Part shown: in pieces, positions 1 to 7,505 of the stretch
How the letters are laid out: every line of letters begins with the position of its first letter
Position numbering within the stretch: position 1 is the first letter of the stretch
NCBI GenBank assembly: GCA_964426945.1
Contig: CAYRSS010000029.1
Span: 1 to 47,964, forward strand
Origin: CAYRSS01 sp964426945
GTDB taxonomy: Bacteria; Planctomycetota; Phycisphaerae; UBA1845
Direction of reading: 5' to 3'
Length of the DNA stretch: 47,964 bases
Made by a program: the position numbers and the translations under genes
Notes under the pieces: generated by a model
The model's database searches: none
The model's input: the letters and a program-made list of their open reading frames with translations, nothing else
Told to the model about the DNA's origin: nothing

Positions 1-1
1 G

Positions 2-34
2 CCGCTGGCGCAGGGGATCAAGTTCGGGGATTGA
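2..34 (+). CDS. 3' end of an upstream gene (partial)
   Basis: An open frame enters from the left edge and ends in TGA at 32-34, reading PLAQGIKFGD before the stop. It lies 48 bases upstream of the permease start. By position it could be the preceding gene of an efflux operon, such as an adaptor, ATPase or sister permease, but ten residues are too few to identify a family. The other two frames also run open here, so the frame choice is uncertain. Confidence 0.3.
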   Translation, partial: PLAQGIKFGD

Positions 35-82
35 CGCCCGTGGCGGCCTGCGGGTCGCCGGGCGCCGCCCGCGGGCAGGCCC

Positions 83-1369
83 ATGAGACTTCTCTCCATC
101 GAGACCATTCAGCTCGGCATCCGCAACGTCTGGCTGCACAAGCTGCGGTCGCTGCTGACGTCGCTGGGCATCATCTTCGGCGTCGCCGCGGTGATCTGCA
201 TGCTCTCGATCTCCGAGGGCGCCTCCGCGGAAGAAATGCGCCTCATCGAGCTGCTGGGCACTAAGAACATCATCGTCAACTCCATCCGTCCGCGCCAAAC
301 CAGCAGCACGACTGCCGGCGACACCCGCATGCTCGAGTTCGGCGTCCGCCGCGACGACGTGGCGATGATCGAGTCGACCGTGCCGCACATCGAGGCGATC
401 GTTCCGCTCAAGACCGTCGCCTATCGCGTGCGCAATGACGAGTTTCAGGCCTCGGCCGACGTCGTGGGCACCACCCCTGACTATTTCCAGGTCGTCAACA
501 TCCACGTGGGCAGCGGTCGGGCTCTGTCCCAGGCCGACATGCGCCCCGAGGCCAACGTCTGCGTGATCGGCAGCGAGATCCGCCGCGAGCTCTTCCCCCT
601 CGCCGATCCGGTCGGGGCGACGATCATGGTCGATCGCAGCCCCGGCCTCGTACCCTTCACCGTCGTTGGCGTGCTCGGCAATGTGCGCACGGCGGGCGCT
701 CCGCAGCGAGGCGTTGAAGAACGCAACGTCAACCGCGAGATCTACATCCCCATCACGACCGCCCAGTCGCAATTCGGCGACATCACCGTCCGCCGCCAGT
801 CCGGCTCGCGCGAGATGACCAAGAGCGACTTCTCGGGGCTGTACGTCGCCGTCGCGGGGATCGAGTTCGTCGAGCCGGTCTCCGAGATGGTCAAGCGCGT
901 GTTCGAGATGAACCACGCCGATCTCGACTACGAGATCCGCGTTCCGCTGGAGCGTCTCCAGCTCGCGGAGCAGAAGAAGCGCAACAACCAGCTCATCCTC
1001 GGCTTCATCGCCGGCATCTCGCTGCTGGTCGGCGGCATCGGCATCATGAACATCATGCTCGCCACCGTGACCGAGCGGACGCGCGAAATCGGCATCCGCC
1101 GCGCCCTGGGCGCGCGACAGCGCCACATCACGGTGCAGTTCCTCGTCGAAACAGTCGTGCTTTCAACCACGGGCGGGCTCGTCGGCGTGGCCCTGGGCGT
1201 GGTGGGCTCCAACCTGCTCAGCCGCTGGGCTGAGTGGCAGCCAATCGTCAGCCTCTGGTCGGTCCTGGTCAGCTTCTTCCTGTCGATTCTTGTCGGCATC
1301 TTTTTCGGGACCTACCCCGCCATCTCCGCCGCCCGGCTTGATCCGATCGAGGCCCTTCGCCACGAGTAG
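83..1369 (+). CDS. MacB-type ABC transporter permease (FtsX fold)
   Basis: This 428-residue protein has the MacB permease layout. A first membrane helix lies near residues 28-48 (LTSLGIIFGVAAVICMLS). A MacB-PCD periplasmic domain covers about 50-285. A C-terminal FtsX domain carries three helices starting near 305, and the protein ends in the family signature YPAISAARLDPIEALRHE. MacB/LolCDE-type permeases do not form a classic channel: they pass ATPase motion to the periplasm to drive export of lipoproteins, antibiotics or peptides. No ATPase domain is fused, so the partner ATPase is expected upstream of the window. The ATG at 83 has only a weak GGGCAGG upstream. The gene ends at a 9-bp-stem hairpin (1378-1401). 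Family assignment is firm; substrate is unknown. Confidence 0.9.
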   Translation: MRLLSIETIQLGIRNVWLHKLRSLLTSLGIIFGVAAVICMLSISEGASAEEMRLIELLGTKNIIVNSIRPRQTSSTTAGDTRMLEFGVRRDDVAMIESTVPHIEAIVPLKTVAYRVRNDEFQASADVVGTTPDYFQVVNIHVGSGRALSQADMRPEANVCVIGSEIRRELFPLADPVGATIMVDRSPGLVPFTVVGVLGNVRTAGAPQRGVEERNVNREIYIPITTAQSQFGDITVRRQSGSREMTKSDFSGLYVAVAGIEFVEPVSEMVKRVFEMNHADLDYEIRVPLERLQLAEQKKRNNQLILGFIAGISLLVGGIGIMNIMLATVTERTREIGIRRALGARQRHITVQFLVETVVLSTTGGLVGVALGVVGSNLLSRWAEWQPIVSLWSVLVSFFLSILVGIFFGTYPAISAARLDPIEALRHE

Positions 1370-1377
1370 GGCCGCCC

Positions 1378-1401
1378 GGACACTTGCCGCCCCAAGTGTC
1401 C
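1378..1401 (+). terminator. Perfect hairpin after the permease gene, no T tract
   Basis: GGACACTTG (1378-1386) pairs perfectly with CAAGTGTCC (1393-1401) around a 6-base loop. It begins 9 bases after the stop codon at 1369. No run of T follows, so it is a terminator-like or 3'-end-stabilising hairpin rather than a canonical intrinsic terminator. Confidence 0.55.
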
Positions 1402-1459
1402 AGTCCCGGTGAAAAAGCGGCCCTCTTGGGGTCGCCAGGGCCGATTCGGCGCCGCCGAT

Positions 1460-1488
1460 TTGGTAGTCAAGCGCCGGCATCGTAGATT
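1460..1488 (+). promoter_or_regulatory. Candidate sigma-70 promoter for the sigma factor gene
   Basis: TTGGTA (1460-1465) and TAGATT (1483-1488) each match four of six bases of the -35 and -10 consensus, with a 17-base spacer. The start would fall near 1495, giving a leader of about 200 bases. The match is moderate and unproven. Confidence 0.35.
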
Positions 1489-1694
1489 TGTTGTGGCAAC
1501 GATCCCCCCTCGTTGAAGTCTCCCCTGACGCAAAAACAGTCCGCCGAAGGCGGTTGTGCGGTGTCTGACTTTATGGGCCGCTAAAGAACCTCTGAACAAG
1601 CGTCGCGCACCGATCGAGTTCCGGCGACGTACTTATAGGAGGAGGCCACTCCGGCCCGGCTTGAACGAGCCGCCCAGCGAGAAGGAGGTGGGTC

Positions 1695-2684
1695 ATGACC
1701 GAATTGCTGCAACACGACCTCGAAACCACCCATTCGCCCGTCTGTACCCCCGTGGCGCTGCCGCCCAGCGATGCGTTTCTGCGCGGCCTGACCACGGACG
1801 ATCGCGCGGTACTGACGAAGCTTCTCGAATCCGGCAGCGACTTCGTAGATCACCCGGACTTCGATCGCCGCGGGATGGAGCGGCAGTTGTTCGGCGGCGA
1901 GGCGCGGTTTGCCTCCGGGCCGGGGCTGCGCTTCGTCGATCCGCCGTCGATTTTCGGCGGTGAGGGCGGCCGCAGCGGCGTGCCCGCGCTGACGCACAGC
2001 CAGGAAACGCAGCTGTTCATGCGGTACAACTTTGCGCGTCGGGAGTGCGCGCGGATTCTCGAGGCTTCTGCGGGTCGGCGTCTGACGGCGCCGCTGGCCA
2101 AGCGGCTGATCGCCTGGGCCCAGCGGGCGCTGGACGTCCGCGCGACCATCGTGGAGGTCAACCTCCCGCTGGTGCTGGCCATGGGCAAGCGCACCCGGCT
2201 GAGCAACGTGGACTTCAACGAGCTGGTCAGCGAAGGCAACATGGCCCTGCTGCGCAGCGTGGAGAAGTTCGACTGCTCGCGTGGGTACAAGTTTTCGACG
2301 TATTCCTGCCGCGCGATCCTGAAGAGCTTCTCGCGCGTGGCGATGCGGGCCAGCCGCTACCGCGGCCGGTTCCCGGCCGAGTTCGACCCGGCCATGGAAA
2401 AGAGCGCCTACGCCGAGGAACGCCGCGACGATGTCGAGCGCGACTGCGTCGACGAGCTGAAGGAGATTCTGCTCAAGAACCTCGCCGAGCTCTCCGACGT
2501 CGAGCGCCGCGTCATTCACGAGCGCTTCGCGATCAGCAACAGCCCGGCGCAGGAAGCGACGCCCAAGACGCTCGAAGAGGTCGGCTCGCTCATCGGCGTC
2601 ACCAAGGAACGCGTGCGCCAGATCCAGAACAAGGCGCTGAGGAAAATCAAATCGATGCTCGAGGCCCGCTATCTTGCGGCCTAG
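1695..2684 (+). CDS. Sigma-70 family RNA polymerase sigma factor lacking region 3
   Basis: This 329-residue protein would direct RNA polymerase to promoters. A region 1.2-like stretch (LTHSQETQLFMR) lies at about 99-120. Region 2 lies at about 155-217 (NLPLVLAMGK, ELVSEGNMALLRSVEKFD, GYKFSTYS). Region 4 covers about 262-322, with a helix-turn-helix near 292-312 (TLEEVGSLIGVTKERVRQIQ). Only about 45 residues separate regions 2 and 4, too few for region 3. The tryptophan pair of region 2.3 used for promoter melting is replaced by R206-A207. The first 98 residues match no sigma region I know. The start is fixed by AAGGAGG seven bases ahead of the ATG. The regulon cannot be told from the window. 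Family call is firm; subgroup is uncertain. Confidence 0.92.
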   Translation: MTELLQHDLETTHSPVCTPVALPPSDAFLRGLTTDDRAVLTKLLESGSDFVDHPDFDRRGMERQLFGGEARFASGPGLRFVDPPSIFGGEGGRSGVPALTHSQETQLFMRYNFARRECARILEASAGRRLTAPLAKRLIAWAQRALDVRATIVEVNLPLVLAMGKRTRLSNVDFNELVSEGNMALLRSVEKFDCSRGYKFSTYSCRAILKSFSRVAMRASRYRGRFPAEFDPAMEKSAYAEERRDDVERDCVDELKEILLKNLAELSDVERRVIHERFAISNSPAQEATPKTLEEVGSLIGVTKERVRQIQNKALRKIKSMLEARYLAA

Positions 2685-2703
2685 CCCGTCGTGATCGACG
2701 GGC
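2684..2703 (+). terminator. Hairpin starting on the last base of the sigma-factor stop codon
   Basis: GCCCGTCG (2684-2691) pairs perfectly with CGACGGGC (2696-2703) around the loop TGAT. The first paired base is the G of the TAG stop. No T tract follows. It sits between convergent genes and, being symmetric, could serve both. Confidence 0.55.
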
Positions 2704-2823
2704 AACCTCTGCCGCAGCCGGCGTCGGGCATCGACAAGGCTGCAAAGGCGGCGAACGGCGGATCGGCCGGTGCCGGCCGTGACTGGTCCTCTCGCGAAGT
2801 GTCCCGCGAGGGAGTTGACCTGC

Positions 2824-5484
2824 TTACGGCTCGGCGGGCGGTCCGCTGGTCGCCGCCGCTGCTTTGCGCCGAAGCTCGGCGGCCGCCTGTCGACAGGCCT
2901 CGTCGGCGCAGCTCCCCTCAAACAGTTCGATGAAGGCCTGCGTCGCCTCGCGCTGGCCGGATGCGAGCGTCAACTGTGCAACCAGGTGATAGGTCCAGCC
3001 GACGGAGGGCCGGAGGGCCTCGAACGCCTGCAGCGTGGTCAGGAACCGGTCGCGCGCTGCGGCGCCGGATTCGCCGGAGGCGATGAGGCGATCCGTCCAG
3101 CGCACCGCCTCGTCATAGCGACCGTCAGCCAGCTCCGCCAGCGCCATGCCCGCCATCGCGTCGGGCAGCGTCGCCGCCGTTTCGAGCATCGGCCGCGCCT
3201 CGCTGGTCCGCCCCAGCAGCGCCAGCGTCTGCGCCCACATCACGGCTGATTGCTTCGCGGCATCGCCACCAGCGACCAGCCGGCGCCACATGGATTCCGC
3301 GCTTTCGACCTGGGCGGCGGCGATCAGCCCGTCATGAATCGCCAGGGCCTCCACCGCATCCATCGTGTTCGCGGCGGCCGTGGCGTACGCCGCAGTGGCG
3401 CGCTGGTCATCCCCCACGGACCGCAGCAGCAGGGCGACGTGGAGCCAGGCCCGGGCGTGGCTCGGCCGCTCGGCGATGGCCCATTCGTATTGGGCGAGCG
3501 CCGCCTCGGGCTGACCCGCCAGCCCCAGCGCCACACCCAGGTTCACCCGGGCGTCGACGTGCTGGGGCATCCATGAGAGCAGTCCCTCCAGCCGCACGAT
3601 GGCCGAGGCCAGCGACTTCGCGTCGCCTGCTTCGATTTCTATCTCCGAGAGTCCCAGGATCGCGGACACCTCGTACGGGTTGTTCTCGATAGCCTGTTCG
3701 TACGCCGCCGCGGCTTCCGTGCTGCGTCCGGCAGCGCGGTATAGCCGCGCGGCGCGGGCCAGCGCGGCGTTGTGGCCGGGGGCCAGTCGGATGGCCTCTT
3801 CGTACAGCCGCAGGGCTTCGCCGGTCTCGCCCAGGTCCTGCAGCACAGCGGCCAGCCGATACCGGGCCTGCGCCGAGGTCGTGTCTACCTGCACCGCCTC
3901 ATGCAGGCGGGCGAGCCCTTCGTCACGGTCGCCCTGCGCGAGGCGGATCATACCGAGCAGCTGCAGCGCGTCGGTGCGGACGCGCGCATCGGCGAGGAGC
4001 AATTCCCGTTCGGCACAGGCGATCGCCTCGCGGAAGTGCTCCTCGGCGTCGTCGGCGCGACTCTCGGCAATCGCCTTCTCGGCCTCCTCAAGGTGCACCC
4101 ATCCCAGCGGAGTCCATACGCGCGGCGTATCGGGGAAGACCTGCGTGACGCGCAGGGTCTTGAGCAGCGGCGTGTTGTAGAAGTGGACATTCCACCAGCT
4201 GATGGCGGTGAGTTCGGCAAGCAGTGCGGCCGCTGCGGCGCCCATCGCGGCGCGCGGGATGGTGCGAATCCGCGGCCACAGCGCCACGACCGCCAGCCCG
4301 ATCAGCGAAACGGCCCCGATCATGGGCAGGTAGGCGTAGCGGTCGGCGGCGAGGACGTTTCGTGCGGGCACCAGCGGCAGCGTCGGGGCCAGCGCCAGCC
4401 CCGTCCACGCCGTCGCCAGCCGGGCGGTCGTAGAGCGGAGGCAGGCATACAGCAGCACGGCCGCGGCGGGCGCCAGGATCGCCAGCGCACGCCACGTCGT
4501 CGCGTCAGACCAGGTGACCACGGGCGGCGTGGGGTAATAGCTGCACAGTCCCAGCGGCAGGACCAGCTTCTCGACGTAGAAAGCCAGCGCCAGCAATACG
4601 CGTACGGCCCGGGGGCCTTCGAGGGTTTCTGCGCCGCCGGTGAACAGCTGCGCCTCGGCCGTGGTCTGCACGTTGACCCACACGAAGAGGGCGGTGATCG
4701 CGGCCATCGGTGTCCACGCCAGCCAGAACCGCCGCCCCAGGGGGCGACGCGCCGCCAGCGCGACGATCCCCGCGAGCAGCGGAAGCTCCGCCCGGATCTT
4801 GCTCACCGCGGAGAGCAGGGTCAGCGCGCAGACGGCGGCGAGCAGCCCGGCCCGCGCCCAGCGGGATGGCGGTGTCGGATCAGCGTCCCCAGCCTCGGGC
4901 CCATCACCCAGCCAGTCGAGCAGCACGAGCAGGGCGGCGACCGCGAACAGCGTGGACAGGAGCATCATCCGCCCGTTCACCCACGCGACGACCTCGCCCT
5001 GCAGGGGATGCACGGCGAAGAGGACGGCCGCGACACCGGCGAATCGCCCTGCCTGCTCCGGTCCCGTGCGTGCGCCCGCGATCCGGCGCACGAGCAGCCA
5101 GACCAGCCAGGTGTTGAGGGCGTGCAGCAGCATGTTCGTCAGGTGAAACAGCCAGGCGCCGCCCTGCGCTCCGCCGGGACCGTCGAAGAAACCCAGGGCC
5201 TGGCAGATCGCGAATTCGATCGAGAAGGTGAGCAGCGGCAGCGGCTGGTAGAGGTCGCGGTGGGGGACCGTGAAGAGCTGGACCGCGTGCGACAGCGACG
5301 GGTGATTGACCAGGACGTGGTTGATGACGAGCCGGTGGTCGTCGCCACCCACGAAGCCCCCGCGAATCGCGGGCGCGCCCATCACCAGCGCGAGCCCCAC
5401 CGCCAGCCACAGCCCCCGCCGGCCGGTTGGCGGCGCGGCGGCAGGCATAAGCGTGTCGCGCGGCGTGTTATTCTCACGGGCCAT
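2824..5484 (-). CDS. Polytopic membrane protein with TPR domain, TMTC/DUF1736-like
   Basis: This protein of about 886 residues has many membrane helices in its first half (about residues 12-440). An early acidic pair lies in GGFVGGDDHRLVINH, followed by DLYQPLPLLTFSIEFAI, HLTNMLLHALNTWLVW and VLFAVHPLQGEVVAWVNGR. This order resembles TMTC-type proteins and bacterial DUF1736 proteins related to O-mannosyltransferases, where loop acidic residues are thought to bind a lipid-linked sugar. About five to six TPRs follow from about residue 455 (such as AVLQDLGETGEALRLYEEAI) and the rest is helical. A role in sugar transfer to exported proteins is inferred only. The ATG at 5484 is chosen because the helix-rich domain starts soon after it; the open frame extends to 5637 and no start has a convincing ribosome site. 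Confidence 0.8.
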   Translation of the reverse strand: MARENNTPRDTLMPAAAPPTGRRGLWLAVGLALVMGAPAIRGGFVGGDDHRLVINHVLVNHPSLSHAVQLFTVPHRDLYQPLPLLTFSIEFAICQALGFFDGPGGAQGGAWLFHLTNMLLHALNTWLVWLLVRRIAGARTGPEQAGRFAGVAAVLFAVHPLQGEVVAWVNGRMMLLSTLFAVAALLVLLDWLGDGPEAGDADPTPPSRWARAGLLAAVCALTLLSAVSKIRAELPLLAGIVALAARRPLGRRFWLAWTPMAAITALFVWVNVQTTAEAQLFTGGAETLEGPRAVRVLLALAFYVEKLVLPLGLCSYYPTPPVVTWSDATTWRALAILAPAAAVLLYACLRSTTARLATAWTGLALAPTLPLVPARNVLAADRYAYLPMIGAVSLIGLAVVALWPRIRTIPRAAMGAAAAALLAELTAISWWNVHFYNTPLLKTLRVTQVFPDTPRVWTPLGWVHLEEAEKAIAESRADDAEEHFREAIACAERELLLADARVRTDALQLLGMIRLAQGDRDEGLARLHEAVQVDTTSAQARYRLAAVLQDLGETGEALRLYEEAIRLAPGHNAALARAARLYRAAGRSTEAAAAYEQAIENNPYEVSAILGLSEIEIEAGDAKSLASAIVRLEGLLSWMPQHVDARVNLGVALGLAGQPEAALAQYEWAIAERPSHARAWLHVALLLRSVGDDQRATAAYATAAANTMDAVEALAIHDGLIAAAQVESAESMWRRLVAGGDAAKQSAVMWAQTLALLGRTSEARPMLETAATLPDAMAGMALAELADGRYDEAVRWTDRLIASGESGAAARDRFLTTLQAFEALRPSVGWTYHLVAQLTLASGQREATQAFIELFEGSCADEACRQAAAELRRKAAAATSGPPAEP

Positions 5485-5629
5485 GCGGTTTGTTCGTCCC
5501 GGACTCGGGCGCGTCCCGCAGCGGCCGCCCGGCCGGCACGCGGAGTGCGATCCATCGTAGCCGTCCGTCGGCGGTTGCTCCACGCGCAGCCTGGGTCCGG
5601 AGCCCGGCCGCACCGCAACCTGCGAGGCG

Positions 5630-5649
5630 CGGGGCATCGGCTTGCCCCG
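5630..5649. repeat. Inverted repeat between divergent genes
   Basis: CGGGGCA (5630-5636) pairs with TGCCCCG (5643-5649) around TCGGCT. It lies in the 238-base divergent region between the TMTC-like gene (minus) and the DinB gene (plus). It could be an operator or a leader hairpin. No clear promoter hexamers were found nearby. Confidence 0.35.
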
Positions 5650-5722
5650 GCAGGGTCCGCTCGCAACAATCCGGGGTCAGGCAGCGATTCCCGGATCCAC
5701 AGGACACAACGGAGTATCCATT

Positions 5723-6223
5723 ATGGTCAGTCCGAAAGTGGTCATCGGCCACCAGTTCCAGGGCAGCCGGCTGCTCATCGAGAAGTTCACCGCCGACCTC
5801 ACCGACGCCGAGTACTACGCCGTGCCCGTGCCCGGCGGCAACCACGCGGCGTGGATCCTCGGTCACATCGCCGCGACCGAGGACTACCTCACCAACAAGC
5901 TCGCCGGGCAGACGCTGCGGCTTGCCCCGGAGATCCACACGCTGTTCAACGGCCGCAGCACGTGCCGGCCGGACGCGGGCCTCTATCCGAAGCGCGACGA
6001 GATCGACCGGATGTTCAAGGAGGTCCGGGCCGCCTCGATGCAGATTCTCGAGCAGTTCGACGACCGCCGCTGGAGCGAACCCTCGCCCGAAGGCGTGCCC
6101 CAGGCGCTGGCCCCGACGGTGGGCGCCGCGTGGGCGCTGTCGGGCACCCATCCCTTCTGGCACATCGGCCAGCTCACCGTGAACCGGACGGCCCTGCACA
6201 AGCCGCGCGTGATCACCGGCTAG
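5723..6223 (+). CDS. DinB-fold family protein
   Basis: This 166-residue protein matches DinB superfamily four-helix proteins, many of which bind a metal through three histidines and act as thiol-dependent transferases or are of unknown use. Visible are ILGHIAATEDYLTNKLAG in the second helix and the family motif THPFWHIGQL near the C-terminus, which supply candidate histidine ligands. Length is typical of the family. The start at 5723 is preferred over an upstream in-frame start at 5642 because GGAG (5711-5714) sits eight bases before it and the domain begins at once. It is divergent from the TMTC-like gene and followed by a small hairpin. The specific substrate cannot be inferred. Confidence 0.85.
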   Translation: MVSPKVVIGHQFQGSRLLIEKFTADLTDAEYYAVPVPGGNHAAWILGHIAATEDYLTNKLAGQTLRLAPEIHTLFNGRSTCRPDAGLYPKRDEIDRMFKEVRAASMQILEQFDDRRWSEPSPEGVPQALAPTVGAAWALSGTHPFWHIGQLTVNRTALHKPRVITG

Positions 6224-6229
6224 GCCGCG

Positions 6230-6249
6230 ACGCCCGGGCTGCGGGGCGT
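6230..6249 (+). terminator. Short hairpin after the DinB gene
   Basis: ACGCCC (6230-6235) pairs with GGGCGT (6244-6249) around an 8-base loop, 7 bases after the stop at 6223. No T tract follows. It lies in the 58-base gap before the Mla-like operon, so it could separate the two units. Confidence 0.35.
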
Positions 6250-6281
6250 GTACAAGCCGGGCGGAAGGAGTTGCTCATACG

Positions 6282-7505
6282 GTGAATCTCAGGCCGCGTC
6301 ATCGCACCGCCGCCGTCGTCGTCGGCGCCGCCCTGTGGCTCGCGGCCGGGGTGGCGATTCTCGGCTCGGCGGTGGTGGTGGGCGCGCGGGCGACGCGCTC
6401 CACCGTGGACCTCGTCATCGAGGCCGACACCCCGGTCCGCCTCCGCGAGGGGGACAGCGTGTACCTCCAGCTTGGCGGCGGGCTCGAGCAGGTCGGCGAG
6501 GTGGCCTCGGCCGATCCGGACGGCCGGCGCGCCCGGCTGCTCATCCGCCCCGGACCTTTTGCGTCGCTCGATGAGCGGGTTCGTGCCACCTGCTGGCACA
6601 CGCCGATGTCGGCTGAGGATGCCCTCGGGGCACTGCTGCCGCCCGACGTGCAGCAGCGCGCGGTGCAGCGCATCACCGAGGACTGGCACCTGCGCCGGGC
6701 CGAGTTGCTCGCTGCGTGGCAGCCGATCGCCGTGGAGCTGGCAGGGGGCTACTTCGCGGCAATCAGCGATGAGCTGGAGGACTCGCTCCGCCGTCACGAG
6801 GAGGAACTGCTCGACATCCTCCGTGCGCACGGGGACGAGCTTGCCGCGCGCTGGCCGGCCATCCAGACGCGCCTGCGGCCGATCCTGGCGGAGCACCTCA
6901 CCCCGGTGCTCGGGCGGCTGATGGATGAAGCCGTGTCCGACGCGCCCAAGGCCCGCATCGCCTGGAGCCTGGCACGCGGGCGGCATGCGCAGGCTTTTCA
7001 GCAGATGCTCGACTGGCTCAACGACTACCTCGCCGAGATGCCGCGGGAGGACCGCGAGGAGCTTGGCGCCGCCGCCCGCCGCGCGTGGAACGCCGCGCGA
7101 AGCGACGACGAACTCGTCGCGATATTCGCCGGCTTCGGCCGGGATCTGATCCTCGATGAGCGGCTTCGCGATACCCTCGAGCGGATCTTCCACGACGCCG
7201 TGACCGACAACCCTGACTCGGCCGATTACCTCCGCGACCGCGTGCTGTCGTCGCCGGTCGTGCATGAGCAGCTTTATCGCTTCATCGAGGTCTTCGCGCC
7301 CACCGCGCGCAGCGTTGCGGCCATCTGCCTGTTCGACGACGCGGGCATGACCCGGCCGGAAGTGGTCCACCTCGTCCGCTCCGCGGCGCTGCGCAGGGAG
7401 ATGGCGTGGGTCACGCTCACGCAGGGCGGTTCGTCTGACTCGCCGACCCGGCCGCTGGAGCCGGGCGCGGTGCTCCGCGCGGAGATCCGGGGGCCGCGGC
7501 CTTGA
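6282..7505 (+). CDS. MCE (MlaD-like) substrate-binding protein, divergent
   Basis: This 407-residue protein has one N-terminal anchor helix (about 9-33, VVVGAALWLAAGVAILGSAV). An MCE-like beta segment follows at about 37-98: LREGDSVYLQL, then EQVGEVAS, then RRARLLIRPG, echoing the family pattern of a gated GV.VG.V core. The rest is a long charged helical region, as in MCE proteins that form periplasmic lipid tunnels. MlaD-type proteins are anchored in the inner membrane and deliver lipids to or from an MlaE-MlaF transporter. The downstream gene encodes exactly that transporter and overlaps by four bases, which supports the call. The start is GTG with AAGGAG at 6265-6270. The MCE motif is weak, so the family call leans on context. 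Confidence 0.65.
   Translation: MNLRPRHRTAAVVVGAALWLAAGVAILGSAVVVGARATRSTVDLVIEADTPVRLREGDSVYLQLGGGLEQVGEVASADPDGRRARLLIRPGPFASLDERVRATCWHTPMSAEDALGALLPPDVQQRAVQRITEDWHLRRAELLAAWQPIAVELAGGYFAAISDELEDSLRRHEEELLDILRAHGDELAARWPAIQTRLRPILAEHLTPVLGRLMDEAVSDAPKARIAWSLARGRHAQAFQQMLDWLNDYLAEMPREDREELGAAARRAWNAARSDDELVAIFAGFGRDLILDERLRDTLERIFHDAVTDNPDSADYLRDRVLSSPVVHEQLYRFIEVFAPTARSVAAICLFDDAGMTRPEVVHLVRSAALRREMAWVTLTQGGSSDSPTRPLEPGAVLRAEIRGPRP

Larger units (their letters stand above)
1370..1694. other. 325-base intergenic region before the sigma factor gene
   Basis: No gene is supported here. It holds a terminator-like hairpin (1378-1401), a candidate sigma-70 promoter (1460-1488), a small inverted repeat CCGCC-GAA-GGCGG at 1541-1553, and an ideal ribosome binding site, AAGGAGG, at 1682-1688. 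The predicted transcript leader is about 200 bases long, which leaves room for leader control that I cannot identify. Confidence 0.6.

Noticed and set aside
1581..2921. A 446-codon minus-strand frame opposite the sigma factor gene
   Set aside because: No recognisable domain and low-complexity composition; the sigma factor on the other strand has unmistakable motifs.
3772..6285. An 837-codon plus-strand open frame antisense to the TMTC-like gene
   Set aside because: It is rich in Arg, Gln, Gly and Pro with no motif, lies opposite a convincing membrane protein and runs across the DinB gene. Long antisense frames are expected in GC-rich DNA.
6970..6984. A sigma-54-like TGGCACG with GG-N10-GC spacing
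   Set aside because: It lies inside the MCE-like gene in GC-rich coding sequence and lacks a TTGC block; a chance match is likely.
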